From assembly GCA_963727465.1 (NCBI GenBank), contig CAVSGL010000019.1:1-64000 (forward strand): a DNA stretch of 64,000 nucleotides, written 5' to 3'. Numbering within the stretch: position 1 is the stretch's first letter; each line of letters starts with the position of its first letter. A program made the position numbers and the translations under genes. This DNA comes from VRUE01 sp963727465 (GTDB taxonomy: Bacteria; Actinomycetota; Thermoleophilia; Solirubrobacterales; 70-9). Shown one piece after another: positions 32,246 to 44,329 of the stretch. The notes beneath the pieces were generated by a model, which saw nothing but the letters and a program-made list of their open reading frames with translations, was not told where the DNA came from and made no database searches.

Positions 32246-32248
32246 GCG

Positions 32249-33232
32249 ATGCAGGCAATCGTTCTCGTCGGGGGGAAGGGGACGCGGCTGCGTCCCCTGA
32301 CCGAGCGCGTGCCGAAGCCGGCGCTGACGCTGGTCGACCGCCCGTTTCTCGCCTACATGATCGAGTGGCTCGCGGCGCACGGCGTGAGCGAGGTCGTGCT
32401 CGCCTGCGGCTTCCTGCCCGACGTCCTGCGCGAGGCCCTTGCCGGCGAGGAGCAGAGGGCGGGGGTGAGGATCCGCTACGCGGTCGAGCCAGCGCCGCTG
32501 GGGACCGCCGGGGCGATCCGCTTCGCCGCCGACGAGCTCGGCGATGACCTGGAGGACCGCTTCCTGGCGCTCAACGGGGACGTGCTCACCGACCTCGACC
32601 TGAGCGCGCTGCTGAGCGCCCACGAGCGCTGGGACGCGGCGGCGACGATCGGCCTGCACCCGGTCGAGGACTCCTCCGCCTTCGGCCTGGTCAGCAGCGG
32701 CGAGGGCGGCGAGGTGCTCGAGTTCCTCGAGAAGACCGGCGAGCGCAGGCCGGGTGAGGTCAACGCGGGGATGTACGCGCTGACGCGCCCCGTCCTCGAT
32801 CTGATCCCGCCGGGTGAGAACGTCTCGATCGAGCGCGACGTCTTTCCGCGCCTTGTCGGCAACCGCCTGCACGGCCTGCTGCTCGACGGCTACTGGATGG
32901 ACATCGGCACGCCGGAGCGCTACCTCCAGGCGAGCTGGGACATCCTCGAGCGCCGGGTCGCGACCTGCGTCGAGCCGTCCGGGCCCGACGTGCTGATCGA
33001 CCCGGGCGCGGCCGTGGAGGACGGGGCGACGGTCGGTCCGCGCGCGGTCGTCGGGCCGGGCTGCCGGATCGGGGCGGGCGCGGTCGTGACCGGATCGGTC
33101 CTGCTCGACGGCGCCACGGTCGGCGAGAACGCACGCGTGGTCGACTCGATCCTCTCGCCCGGCGCGGAGGTGCCCGCGGACGCCGAAGTGGCAGGAGCCG
33201 TGGCGGCCGAGAGCGAAAGGGTCGCCGGCTGA
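32249..33232 (+). CDS. NDP-sugar pyrophosphorylase (nucleotidyltransferase plus left-handed beta-helix)
   Basis: 327 residues. The N-terminal GT-A-like nucleotidyltransferase domain shows LVGGKGTRLRPLTERVPKPA and LNGDVLTDLDLS; the C terminus (about 245-320) holds hexapeptide repeats such as IDPGAAVEDGATVGPRAVVG. The domain order matches bacterial mannose-1-phosphate guanylyltransferase/glucose-1-phosphate uridylyl- or thymidylyltransferase relatives. It activates a hexose-1-phosphate. A second, similar enzyme lies at 35701. Its stop overlaps the next start by one base. Confidence 0.87.
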   Translation: MQAIVLVGGKGTRLRPLTERVPKPALTLVDRPFLAYMIEWLAAHGVSEVVLACGFLPDVLREALAGEEQRAGVRIRYAVEPAPLGTAGAIRFAADELGDDLEDRFLALNGDVLTDLDLSALLSAHERWDAAATIGLHPVEDSSAFGLVSSGEGGEVLEFLEKTGERRPGEVNAGMYALTRPVLDLIPPGENVSIERDVFPRLVGNRLHGLLLDGYWMDIGTPERYLQASWDILERRVATCVEPSGPDVLIDPGAAVEDGATVGPRAVVGPGCRIGAGAVVTGSVLLDGATVGENARVVDSILSPGAEVPADAEVAGAVAAESERVAG

Positions 33233-34212
33233 TGCTCGACGACGTCCTCGCGATCCCCGACCACCTGCGCGACGCGATCTGGCGGGTCGAGTCGGCGCGC
33301 CTGCCGCGCGGCGAGGCGGATGGCCTGCTCGTCTGCGGGATGGGCGGCTCGGCGGTCGGCGGCGACCTCGCCGCCGCGGTGCTGGGCGACCGCCTCTCCG
33401 CGCCGCTGCTGACCGTGCGCGGCTACGCGCCGCCGAGCTGGCTGACGCCGGAGTGGGCGGTGCTCTGCTCGAGCTACTCGGGCGGGACCGAGGAGACGCT
33501 CGCCTGCTTCGCCGCCGCCGAGCGGCTCGGCGCGCGCCGCGTCGTCGCCAGCACGGGCGGCGCGCTGACCGAGCGGGCGCGAGCCGCCGGCGATCCCGTG
33601 ATCGGCCTGCCCGGGCTGCTGCCGGCGCCGCGCACCGCCGTCGCCTACATGCTCGTCTGCGCTCTGGAAGTGGCGGCCGCGGTCGGGGTCGCTCCCCGCG
33701 TCGCCGACGAGATCGAGGCGGCCGCCGAGTTCCTCGACGGGGAGCGCGAGGCGCTGCGCCACCTCGCGGGCGAGGTGGCCGGCGCGCTCGGCGAGCGCCT
33801 GCCGGTGGTCTACGGCGCCGGCCCGACCGCGGCGGCGGCGCGGCGCTGGAAGACCCAGATCAACGAGAACGCGAAGCAGCCGGCCTTCTGCGGCGAGCTG
33901 CCGGAGGTCGACCACAACGAGATCTGCGCCTGGGAGGAAGCGGGCGCCGCCGGTCTGGCGGCGGTGCTGCTGGAGGATCGCGACCAGCACCCGCGCGAGC
34001 AGCTGCGCTTCGACCTGACCGCGGCCGAGGTCGAGCGCGACGGCGCTCCCGCCGTGCGCATCGAGGCGGCCGGCGAGAGCCGCGCCGAGCGCCTGCTCTG
34101 GACGGTCATGCTCGGCGACCTCGTCTCGCTCGAGCTCGCCGCGGCCCGCGACGTCGACCCGCTGCCGATCGCGGCGATCGACCGCCTCAAGGCCTCGCTC
34201 GACGCCTCCTGA
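33232..34212 (+). CDS. Bifunctional phosphoglucose/phosphomannose isomerase-like SIS protein
   Basis: 326 residues. Two SIS folds carry LLVCGMGGSAVGGDLAAAVL, CSSYSGGTEETLACF (phosphate-binding Ser/Thr) and the PGI/PMI signature KTQINENAKQPAFCGELPEVDHNE with catalytic Glu and His. Enzymes of this short family interconvert glucose-6-P, fructose-6-P and mannose-6-P, feeding the neighbouring pyrophosphorylases. The ATG shares one base with the upstream stop. Confidence 0.88.
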   Translation: MLDDVLAIPDHLRDAIWRVESARLPRGEADGLLVCGMGGSAVGGDLAAAVLGDRLSAPLLTVRGYAPPSWLTPEWAVLCSSYSGGTEETLACFAAAERLGARRVVASTGGALTERARAAGDPVIGLPGLLPAPRTAVAYMLVCALEVAAAVGVAPRVADEIEAAAEFLDGEREALRHLAGEVAGALGERLPVVYGAGPTAAAARRWKTQINENAKQPAFCGELPEVDHNEICAWEEAGAAGLAAVLLEDRDQHPREQLRFDLTAAEVERDGAPAVRIEAAGESRAERLLWTVMLGDLVSLELAAARDVDPLPIAAIDRLKASLDAS

Positions 34213-34268
34213 CCTGCCGCGAGGCGTTCTACGTATCCTTGTGCCGAACGGAAAAGACGAAAGGAATC

Positions 34269-35696
<1,428 letters not shown>

Positions 35697-35700
35697 GCCG

Positions 35701-36702
35701 ATGAGAGCGATGGTCCTCGCAGCCGGGCTCGGCACCCGGCTGCGACCGGTCACCTACGCGATGCCGAAGCCGATGGTGCCGGTGCTCAACCGGCCGGTGA
35801 TGGAGCACACCGTGCGCCTGCTCGCGCGCCACGGCTTCACCGAGGCGATCGCCAACCTGCACTGGTTCCCGGAGACGATCGAAGGCCATTTCGGCGACGG
35901 CGCGGCCTTCGGCGTCGAGCTCACCTACAGCTTCGAGCAGCAGCTGCTGGGCACGGCCGGCGGCGTGCGCAACGCCGCCGGGTTCCTCGGCGATTCGTTC
36001 CTGGTCGTCGCCGGGGACGCGCTCACCGACATCGACTTCGGCGCGATGCGCGAGTTCCACGACTCGCACGACGGGCTGGTCACGATGGCGACCAAGCGGG
36101 TGGCCGAGACCGACCAGTTCGGGGTCGTGATCGCCGCCGCCGACGGCCGCATCCAGGGCTTCCAGGAGAAGCCCGACCCGGCCGAGGCGCTCTCCGACCT
36201 GGCCAACACCTGCATCTACATGTTCCGCGCCGAGGTCTTCGACCACTTCCCCGAGCCGGGGACGAGCAACGACGCCGGCCCCGACGACCCGCCCGAGTTC
36301 GCCGACTGGGCAAAGGACGTCTTCCCGGCGCTGCTCGAGGCCGACGTGCCCTTCTACTCGCACGAGATCGACGCCTACTGGAACGACATCGGCAACCTCG
36401 ACGAGCTGCGCCAGGGCAACCTCGACGCGCTGCGCGGCGAGGTCGAGGTCGAGCCGGGGGCGCCCGAGGTGGCCGAGGGTGTGCGCAGCGCCAGCCCGCT
36501 CGGCGACGCCGAGGTGACCGGGCCGGCGCTGATCGGCGCCGAGGTCGAGCTCGGCGGCGGCGTCAGGATCGACGGTCCGGCGATCGTCGCCGACGGCTGC
36601 CGGATCGGCGCCGGCTCGATCGTGCGCGACGCGATCCTGCTCGAAGGGGCCGAGCTGGCGCCGAAATCGGTCCTCGTCGGCGGAATCGCCGCTCATACGT
36701 AG
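35701..36702 (+). CDS. NDP-sugar pyrophosphorylase (second copy)
   Basis: 333 residues opening MRAMVLAAGLGTRLRPVTYA and PKPMVPVLNRPVMEHTV, with VVAGDALTDIDF for metal binding and a short C-terminal beta-helix rich in GAEVELGGGVRIDGPAIVAD-type hexapeptides. It is clearly related to 32249-33232 but differs throughout, so the two probably serve different sugars. It ends the sugar-nucleotide block and is followed by a large hairpin. Confidence 0.87.
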   Translation: MRAMVLAAGLGTRLRPVTYAMPKPMVPVLNRPVMEHTVRLLARHGFTEAIANLHWFPETIEGHFGDGAAFGVELTYSFEQQLLGTAGGVRNAAGFLGDSFLVVAGDALTDIDFGAMREFHDSHDGLVTMATKRVAETDQFGVVIAAADGRIQGFQEKPDPAEALSDLANTCIYMFRAEVFDHFPEPGTSNDAGPDDPPEFADWAKDVFPALLEADVPFYSHEIDAYWNDIGNLDELRQGNLDALRGEVEVEPGAPEVAEGVRSASPLGDAEVTGPALIGAEVELGGGVRIDGPAIVADGCRIGAGSIVRDAILLEGAELAPKSVLVGGIAAHT

Positions 36703-36723
36703 TCTGAGAGCGGGGCCGGGTGC

Positions 36724-36779
36724 CCCCCTGCGAAAACCCGCGTGGGGCGCCGGCGGGGTGTCCCCCTGCGAAAACCCGC
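36724..36779. repeat. 18-nt direct repeat (36724-36741 and 36762-36779)
   Basis: CCCCCTGCGAAAACCCGC occurs twice, starting 38 nt apart, the second copy lying in the left arm and loop of the hairpin 36748-36849. A related AAAAACCCGC tract is found at 5306. Confidence 0.55.
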
Positions 36780-36849
36780 ATAGATACGGCCTGACGGGTT
36801 CTTGCCGGGGAGGGCTCCAATGTTTTCTCCGGGGGACACCCCGCCGGCG
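36748..36849. terminator. 19-bp hairpin with inner stem between convergent genes (family C)
   Basis: 36748-36766 pairs perfectly over 19 bp with 36831-36849 (core GGCGGGGTGTCCCCC). The 64-nt loop has an inner AACCCG/CGGGTT stem and the sequence CCTGACGGGTTCTTGCC, matching the CCTGGCGGGTTCTTCCC of 5341-5357. It lies between the pyrophosphorylase and comF. Confidence 0.6.
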
Positions 36850-36864
36850 CTGCACGGAGCTGCT

Positions 36865-37488
36865 TCACAGTCGCCGTGTGAAGGTCACTGCCGCGACGCG
36901 GACGGTTCCGGCTGAGCGGAGAGCTTGAGCGGCGGATGAGAGGGTGGCGCCGGTTGTTTGGACGTCGTCTATCAGGAGGGCGCTCTTCGGGGTTTCGCCG
37001 CGGGTCTGGATCAGCGGGGGGTGGCCGATGCGCTGGGCTCGGCGCCTGCCGACCTGGCGGCCGCCGCCGCGGCGGGCGAGGCAGGCGGCGAGCGGCAGGT
37101 CGGTCCTGGCCGCGAGAGCCTGCGCGATCTCGGCCGCCGGATCGAAGCCCCTTGCGAAGGAGCGCAGGCGCGCCGTGGGAACCGGGACGACCGCGCCGCT
37201 CAGCAGCGCGCCGGGGGCGAGCCACTCGATGCGGTCGGCGATCAGCTCGGCGACCGGGAGCAGGCGGCGGAACTTGAGTGCGGCCACGAGGTCGCGGGCG
37301 ACGCCCTCGTGGGGCGCCGAGGCCCAGGCGCGGTCGATGCCCGGCGGCCCAGCCCCCTCGAGTGGATCCATCGAGGCGAGGCGCCGAGAGCAGCGCGTGC
37401 AAAGCGTCGCCTCGCGGCGACAGCTACGGCCGCAGGCGGCGCAGAGAGGCGGGACGACGGCGGTGGCTACAGCGTGGAGGAGCTTCAT
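36865..37488 (-). CDS. comF: ComF family phosphoribosyltransferase-like protein
   Basis: 207 residues. An N-terminal zinc-ribbon-like set of Cys (CAACGRSC, LCTRCSR) precedes a type I phosphoribosyltransferase fold with LKFRRLLPVAELIADRI, VPVPTARLRSFARGFD and the PRPP loop ALLIDDVQTTGATLS. ComFC homologs assist uptake or processing of single-stranded DNA in natural transformation; in many actinobacteria the role is unproven. Other competence genes are not in the window. Minus strand, divergent from hpf. Confidence 0.88.
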   Translation of the reverse strand: MKLLHAVATAVVPPLCAACGRSCRREATLCTRCSRRLASMDPLEGAGPPGIDRAWASAPHEGVARDLVAALKFRRLLPVAELIADRIEWLAPGALLSGAVVPVPTARLRSFARGFDPAAEIAQALAARTDLPLAACLARRGGGRQVGRRRAQRIGHPPLIQTRGETPKSALLIDDVQTTGATLSSAAQALRSAGTVRVAAVTFTRRL

Positions 37489-37560
37489 GCCGCGAGCCTG
37501 CGCGGCGCCGACGCGCGAGTGGCGCGCTGAATGTCATTTTTCCGTCACGCCTTCATCGAG

Positions 37561-37581
37561 CAACTGCGGCGTCCGTAGTTG
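37561..37581. other. Small hairpin CAACTGCGG-cgt-CCGTAGTTG upstream of hpf
   Basis: A 9-bp stem with one G-U pair in the gap between comF and hpf. It may be a 5' UTR element of hpf; no clear promoter was identified around it. Confidence 0.3.
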
Positions 37582-37647
37582 TCCCCATTGCCGAGAATCG
37601 GGTAGCGGCGTAGCATCGAAGCAGAGACCAAAAGGAGGCTGAGAGAA

Positions 37648-38001
37648 ATGCGTATCGAGGTGCGGGGCCGCAACGTCGAGGTTGACGACGAGCTGAGGGA
37701 GCACGTGCAGAAGCGATTCAGCCGTGTCGGCAGGCAGGTCTCCGAGCTGGCGACGCTGGACGTGACGGTCTGGGAAGAGCGCAATCCAGCGATTGCCGAC
37801 AGCCAGGTGGCGGAGGCGACGCTGAGGCTGAAGGGCGTGACGCTGCACGCCAAGGAGGCCTCGCCCGAGATGGCCCACACGGTCCACGAGCTGGCCGAGG
37901 ACATCCGCCGCCAGGTCAAGAAGCACCGCGAGAAGCGGCGCAAGCGCAGCCGCACGCGGCGGCTGGTCAACCAGCTGCGCGGGAGGAGCGCGACGACCTA
38001 G
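37648..38001 (+). CDS. Short-form ribosome hibernation promoting factor (HPF/RaiA)
   Basis: 117 residues behind a strong AAAGGAGG site. The beta-alpha-beta-beta-beta-alpha fold shows MRIEVRGRNVEVDDELREHV, LDVTVWEERNPAIADS and the basic second helix IRRQVKKHREKRRKR. It binds the decoding centre to inactivate ribosomes in stationary phase. It lacks the C-terminal dimerisation domain of long HPF usual in Gram-positives, ending instead in a basic tail. It lies just before secA, the common genomic position of hpf. Confidence 0.88.
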   Translation: MRIEVRGRNVEVDDELREHVQKRFSRVGRQVSELATLDVTVWEERNPAIADSQVAEATLRLKGVTLHAKEASPEMAHTVHELAEDIRRQVKKHREKRRKRSRTRRLVNQLRGRSATT

Positions 38002-38011
38002 GGCGCCCCGC

Positions 38012-38017
38012 TACCCT
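38012..38017 (+). promoter_or_regulatory. Candidate -10 element (TACCCT) for leaderless secA
   Basis: TACCCT lies 7 nt before the secA ATG; the only purine run between is GGGCGG, a poor ribosome binding site. Confidence 0.3.
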
Positions 38018-38024
38018 TGGGCGG

Positions 38025-40877
<2,853 letters not shown>

Positions 40878-40886
40878 CCGGCGCCC

Positions 40887-41306
40887 GTGAGCCACGACCC
40901 GATTCGCGAGTTCATCCGGAGCTTCAACGAGCGGGACCTCGATGCGTTTGTTTCCGTGCTCGATCCCGAGGTGGAGCTTCACTCCATGAAGGGACTCCGC
41001 AAAGGGAGGGAGGCGGCGCGGATGTGGGCTACGCGCAAGCCGGGGGGCGTGCAGCAGACGATCGAGTTGGAGGAGCTGTACGAGGAAGGGACGGAGTCGG
41101 GGGGCGGCACCGCCGTCGCCTTGATCAGGCGGGTGTGGCATTGGGACGAGGACGGCTCGCACGCATCGACGGACGAGATGGCGTGGATGTTCGAGCTGCA
41201 CGACCACAAGGTGCGCAGCTGGCGGCCCTACGAAGACAGGTCGGCGGCGCTGCGCGCCGGGGGGTTCGACCACGGCACCGGGCGCCTTCCTGACGCTATG
41301 CGTTAA
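40887..41306 (+). CDS. NTF2-like/SnoaL-like protein downstream of secA
   Basis: 139 residues from GTG 40887. It has the NTF2-fold layout: IREFIRSFNERDLDAFVSVL, EVELHSMKGLRKGREAARMW, and alternating strands ending in RSWRPYEDRSAALRAGG. Such proteins bind small ligands or act as cyclases/isomerases; none of the catalytic patterns points to one reaction. It is unrelated in detail to the other NTF2-like gene at 26929. The prfB promoter overlaps its last codons. Confidence 0.7.
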   Translation: MSHDPIREFIRSFNERDLDAFVSVLDPEVELHSMKGLRKGREAARMWATRKPGGVQQTIELEELYEEGTESGGGTAVALIRRVWHWDEDGSHASTDEMAWMFELHDHKVRSWRPYEDRSAALRAGGFDHGTGRLPDAMR

Positions 41307-41332
41307 CAAGGCGCCCCGAGCCGGGGTAAGCT
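41303..41332 (+). promoter_or_regulatory. Promoter for prfB: TTAACA-N18-TAAGCT
   Basis: A near-consensus -35 (41303-41308) and -10 (41327-41332) are spaced by 18 nt and place the transcription start on or beside the prfB ATG at 41339, giving a leaderless mRNA. Confidence 0.5.
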
Positions 41333-41338
41333 GCGCCG

Positions 41339-42458
41339 ATGGCCGATGTCGCCCAGACCGAGTCGGTGCCGGCGCGGCTCGCCGAGATCCGCGAGCAGTT
41401 GAAGCTGCTCTCGGACTATCTTTGACCCGGCCTCGCTGCGGGAGGAAGCCGAGCGGCTCGAGCGGGAGATGGGCAAGCCCGGCTTCTGGGACGACCAGGA
41501 CGCCGCCGCGCGCACCTCGGCCGCGCACGCCCGGGCGCAGCGCAAGCTGAAGACCTTCGAGCAGCTCGAATCCGAGGCGGACGACCTCGGCGAGCTTGCC
41601 GAGATGGCGGCCGAGGACGAGGAGATGGCGGCGGAGCTGGAGACGCAGCTCGGCTCGGTCGAATCGCGCCTCGCCGAGCTCGAAGAGGCGCGCCTGTTCA
41701 GCGGCGCCTACGACGCCGGCGACGCGGTCGTCTCGGTCCACGCCGGGGCGGGGGGGACCGACTCCCAGGACTGGGCGGAGATCCTGCTGCGGATGTACCT
41801 GCGCTGGGCCGAGCGGCGCGGCTTCGAGGTCGAGATGAAGGAGGCCTCGCCGGGGGAGGAGGCCGGCCTCAAGTCGGCCACCTTCGTCGCCCGCGGCGAG
41901 AACGCCTACGGGCTCTTCGCGGCCGAGCGCGGCGTGCACCGGCTGGTGCGGATCTCCCCCTTCGACTCCTCGGCGCGCCGGCACACGAGCTTCGCCCAGG
42001 TCGACGTCGGCCCGCTGGTCGACGCGGGGGTCGACGTCGAGATCGACGAGGCCGACCTGCGGATCGACACCTACCGCGCCTCCGGCGCCGGCGGCCAGCA
42101 CGTCAACAAGACCGACTCGGCGGTGCGGATCACGCACGAGCCCAGCGGCGTCGTCGTGCAGTGCCAGAACGAGCGCTCGCAGACGCAGAACAAGGCGGTC
42201 GCGATGCAGCTGCTGCGCTCGAAGCTGATCGAGCTGGAGGAGCGCAAACGGGCGGAAGAGCTGGCGAAGGAGCGCGGCGAGGTCAAGGACGTCGCCTGGG
42301 GCTCGCAGATCCGCAGCTACTTCCTCCACCCCGACCAGCGGGTGAAGGACCACCGCACCGGGCACGAGGCCGGCGACGCCCAGCGCGTCCTCGACGGCGA
42401 CCTCGACGACTTCATCCGCGATTACCTGAACAAAACCGCGGCTTCGTCAGCGCGCTAG
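41339..42458 (+). CDS. prfB: Peptide chain release factor 2, expressed by programmed +1 frameshift
   Basis: ATG 41339 opens a 28-codon frame ending TAT CTT TGA (UGA at 41423-41425). The +1 frame from GAC 41424 continues DPASLREEAERLEREMGKPG and the whole RF2, to 42458; the joined product is 372 residues. The CTT-TGA-C site is the classic autoregulatory slip: scarce RF2 leaves UGA unread and promotes shifting. Downstream landmarks are GAGGQHVNKTDSAVRI (GGQ) and the SPFDSSARRHTSFA segment containing the SPF anticodon tripeptide. The upstream Shine-Dalgarno-like stimulator of E. coli is not evident. The 3' end overlaps the minus-strand neighbour by 12 bp. Confidence 0.95.
41420..41426 (+). other. 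Programmed +1 frameshift site CTTTGAC in prfB
   Basis: P-site CTT slips onto TTT when the in-frame TGA is slow to be decoded. The preceding bases CTCTCGGACTAT keep the E. coli TAT codon but lack an AGGGGG-type element three bases before it. Confidence 0.9.
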
Positions 42459-43112
42459 CAGCACGAGCCGCCGCGACGGGCAGGCGGCGCGCTCGCCGCG
42501 CGGCAGCTTGATGCGCACGGTGATCGGGCGGCGCTTCTTCGGCGCCTTGCGCGTGAAGCGGAGGACGCCGCTGCGGCCGAGGTGGCGTTTGAACGAGGCC
42601 TTGAGCCGGCCGCGCAGTTGGATCACGACGGTCACCGGGGAGTTGGTCGTGTAGCCGAGCGTCAGCTTGAGCTTGCCGTGGTGGGTGGAGGCGTGGGCGC
42701 CGGCGCTGCGTATCGGGCACTCGGCGGCGGCGGCGGAGGCGGAGGAGGAGCTGTTTCCCGCCTTGGTTTCGCCGACGAATTCTTCGGCTTCCTTGCAGAT
42801 CGCCTTCGCTTCCGCGTCGCTGATTTCGCCTTCTGCGGCTTCTTCTGCGGCGATTTCGCATTCCGCTTCGGCGAATTCCGCTTCGTTTTCTTCGGCTTCG
42901 TCTTCGCCTTCTTCGGATGCTTCGGCTTCGAATTCGAATCCTTCTTCGAAGGCGAAGGGGACGACTCCCGGGGGCGGGGAGGCGGCCTGCGCCGACTTGA
43001 CGCCGAGCAGCAGCGCCGCGAGGACGAGCGGCAGGACGAAGGCGCAGAACCAGGCTGCGCGGGCGATGCGGTCGCTGTTTTGAGGCGCGGTCGTCTCGGT
43101 GCTCCGGTTCAC
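42447..43112 (-). CDS. Acidic secreted or membrane-anchored protein of unknown function
   Basis: 221 residues. A hydrophobic N-terminal segment (about 20-43, ending near AQA) acts as signal peptide or anchor. Residues 50-115 are very rich in Glu and Ala, likely helical or disordered; residues 145-215 are basic and beta-rich (KLKLTLGYTTNSPVTVVIQL), like small immunoglobulin-like modules of secreted actinobacterial proteins. Four Cys are present. No enzyme motif was seen. Convergent with prfB, overlapping its last 12 bases. Confidence 0.6.
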   Translation of the reverse strand: MNRSTETTAPQNSDRIARAAWFCAFVLPLVLAALLLGVKSAQAASPPPGVVPFAFEEGFEFEAEASEEGEDEAEENEAEFAEAECEIAAEEAAEGEISDAEAKAICKEAEEFVGETKAGNSSSSASAAAAECPIRSAGAHASTHHGKLKLTLGYTTNSPVTVVIQLRGRLKASFKRHLGRSGVLRFTRKAPKKRRPITVRIKLPRGERAACPSRRLVLLAR

Positions 43113-43157
43113 GCCTCGCCTATCGGCCCTGCGACCGACCCGCTTGAGCGACGAATG

Positions 43158-43721
43158 CTACTCCCCTCCGGGAAGCACCCCCTCCATCTCCAGCAGCGCT
43201 TCCTTCATCGGCAGGCCGCCGCCGTAGCCGCCGAGCGCGCCGCCGCTGCGCAGCACCCGGTGGCAGGGGACGACGATCGGGATCGGGTTGGCGCCGCAGG
43301 CCGTGCCGGCGGCGCGCACCGCGCGCTCGTTGCCGGCGCTGCGGGCGATGTCCGTGTAGCTGCGCGTGCGGCCGTAGGGAATGCGGTCGATCGCCCGCAG
43401 CGCCCGGCGCCGAAAGCCCTTGCTGAGCCGCCAGTCGAGCGGCAGGTCGAACTCGTGCAGGCGCCCCTCGAAGTAGGCGTCGAGCTGGCGGCGGACCTCG
43501 TCGAGACGCTCGGGCGCCTCGAGCACGCGCGGCGAGATCCGCGTGGCGAGATCGTCGAGCGCCTCCTCGGGGTCGTAGTTGGGCAGGCTGAGCTTGACCA
43601 GGCCGCGCGGCGTGGTCGCCAGCAGCAGCGGCCCAAAGGGGGAGTCGGCGATCGCGTAGGCGACGTCGAGCAGCCCCTCGGCGGCGGCGCGGTCGGCGAG
43701 ACGTTCGAGGCTTGCCTTCAT
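43158..43721 (-). CDS. ogt: Methylated-DNA--protein-cysteine methyltransferase
   Basis: 187 residues from ATG 43721. The C-terminal active-site region is complete: IPYGRTRSYTDIARSAGNERAVRA split here to its halves IPYGRTRSYTDIA and RAVRAAGTACGANP, followed by IVVPCHRVLRSGG with the alkyl-accepting Cys. It repairs O6-alkylguanine and O4-alkylthymine by suicide transfer. A 60-residue N-terminal domain precedes. The ATGA overlap with the sigma factor gene shows translational coupling. Confidence 0.92.
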   Translation of the reverse strand: MKASLERLADRAAAEGLLDVAYAIADSPFGPLLLATTPRGLVKLSLPNYDPEEALDDLATRISPRVLEAPERLDEVRRQLDAYFEGRLHEFDLPLDWRLSKGFRRRALRAIDRIPYGRTRSYTDIARSAGNERAVRAAGTACGANPIPIVVPCHRVLRSGGALGGYGGGLPMKEALLEMEGVLPGGE

Positions 43722-44155
43722 GCCAGCTCCCTTCTCAGTCGCTTGATCCCCTCGTGCAGGCTGCGCCGCGCCGCCTCCGGCGAGCAGCCGAGCGCCGCGG
43801 CGATCTCGGCGTGGGGGAGGTCGCAGGCGTAGCGCAGGGCGACAGCGGCGCGCTGCTTCGGCGGCAGCCCCCCGACCAGCGCCCATAGGCCCTCGTCGAG
43901 CTCGGGCTCGCTCGTGACGCCGCCGAGCTCCTCCGGCTCGGCGACCGGCACGGGCCGCCGCCCGTTGGACCGGTGATGGTCGATCGCCTTGCGGTGCGCG
44001 ATCGTCAGCAGCCAGCCGCGCAGGTTGCGGTCGTCGTCCAGGCCCGGGTAGGCGCGCAGCGCCGCGAGGAAGGTCTCCTGAAAGCAGTCCTCGGCGTCGG
44101 CCCGCCCGACGGCGCCCCGCAGCACCGCCATCACGTCGGCGGCGTGGTCGTCCAA
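43718..44155 (-). CDS. ECF-type RNA polymerase sigma factor
   Basis: 145 residues from TTG 44155. Sigma region 2 reads VGRADAEDCFQETFLAALRA and NLRGWLLTIAHRKAIDHHR; region 4 reads LPPKQRAAVALRYACDLPHAEIAAALGCS with AARRSLHEGIKRLR as recognition helix. The N terminus is short: helix 1 of region 2 seems to begin before the TTG (FRAC precedes), but a stop 12 codons upstream leaves no ATG or GTG. It is coupled to ogt, suggesting a role in the response to alkylation or general stress. No anti-sigma gene is adjacent. Confidence 0.85.
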   Translation of the reverse strand: MDDHAADVMAVLRGAVGRADAEDCFQETFLAALRAYPGLDDDRNLRGWLLTIAHRKAIDHHRSNGRRPVPVAEPEELGGVTSEPELDEGLWALVGGLPPKQRAAVALRYACDLPHAEIAAALGCSPEAARRSLHEGIKRLRRELA

Positions 44156-44258
44156 GCAGGCTCTGAAACGGCGGCAGCGCGGTCACTCAGGGGATTAAAC
44201 GCGTCTGCGCCTTGAAACGTGAGAAGGACTCGCTGCGGCTCCACCCCGATGTAGCCGA

Positions 44259-44288
44259 TTGACTGCAAGCTCCGTACTGTGATAAATA
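44259..44288 (+). promoter_or_regulatory. Promoter for the large secreted protein: TTGACT-N17-ATAAAT
   Basis: A good -35 (44259-44264) and an AT-rich -10 (about 44282-44287) precede the gene, with a GGGAGG ribosome binding site at 44315-44320, 9 nt before ATG 44330. Unlike many genes here it has a leader of about 40 nt. Confidence 0.5.
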
Positions 44289-44329
44289 TCGAAGCGTTCC
44301 AGCGTCCTTCGGCAGGGAGGTCTCGTTAG

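Noticed and set aside
34213..34268. SAH riboswitch upstream of ahcY
   Set aside because: Only 56 nt separate ahcY from the preceding gene and no paired structure of that class can be formed.
41423..41425. In-frame TGA in prfB as a nonsense mutation
   Set aside because: The CTT-TGA-C context and continuing RF2 sequence in the +1 frame identify the conserved programmed frameshift.
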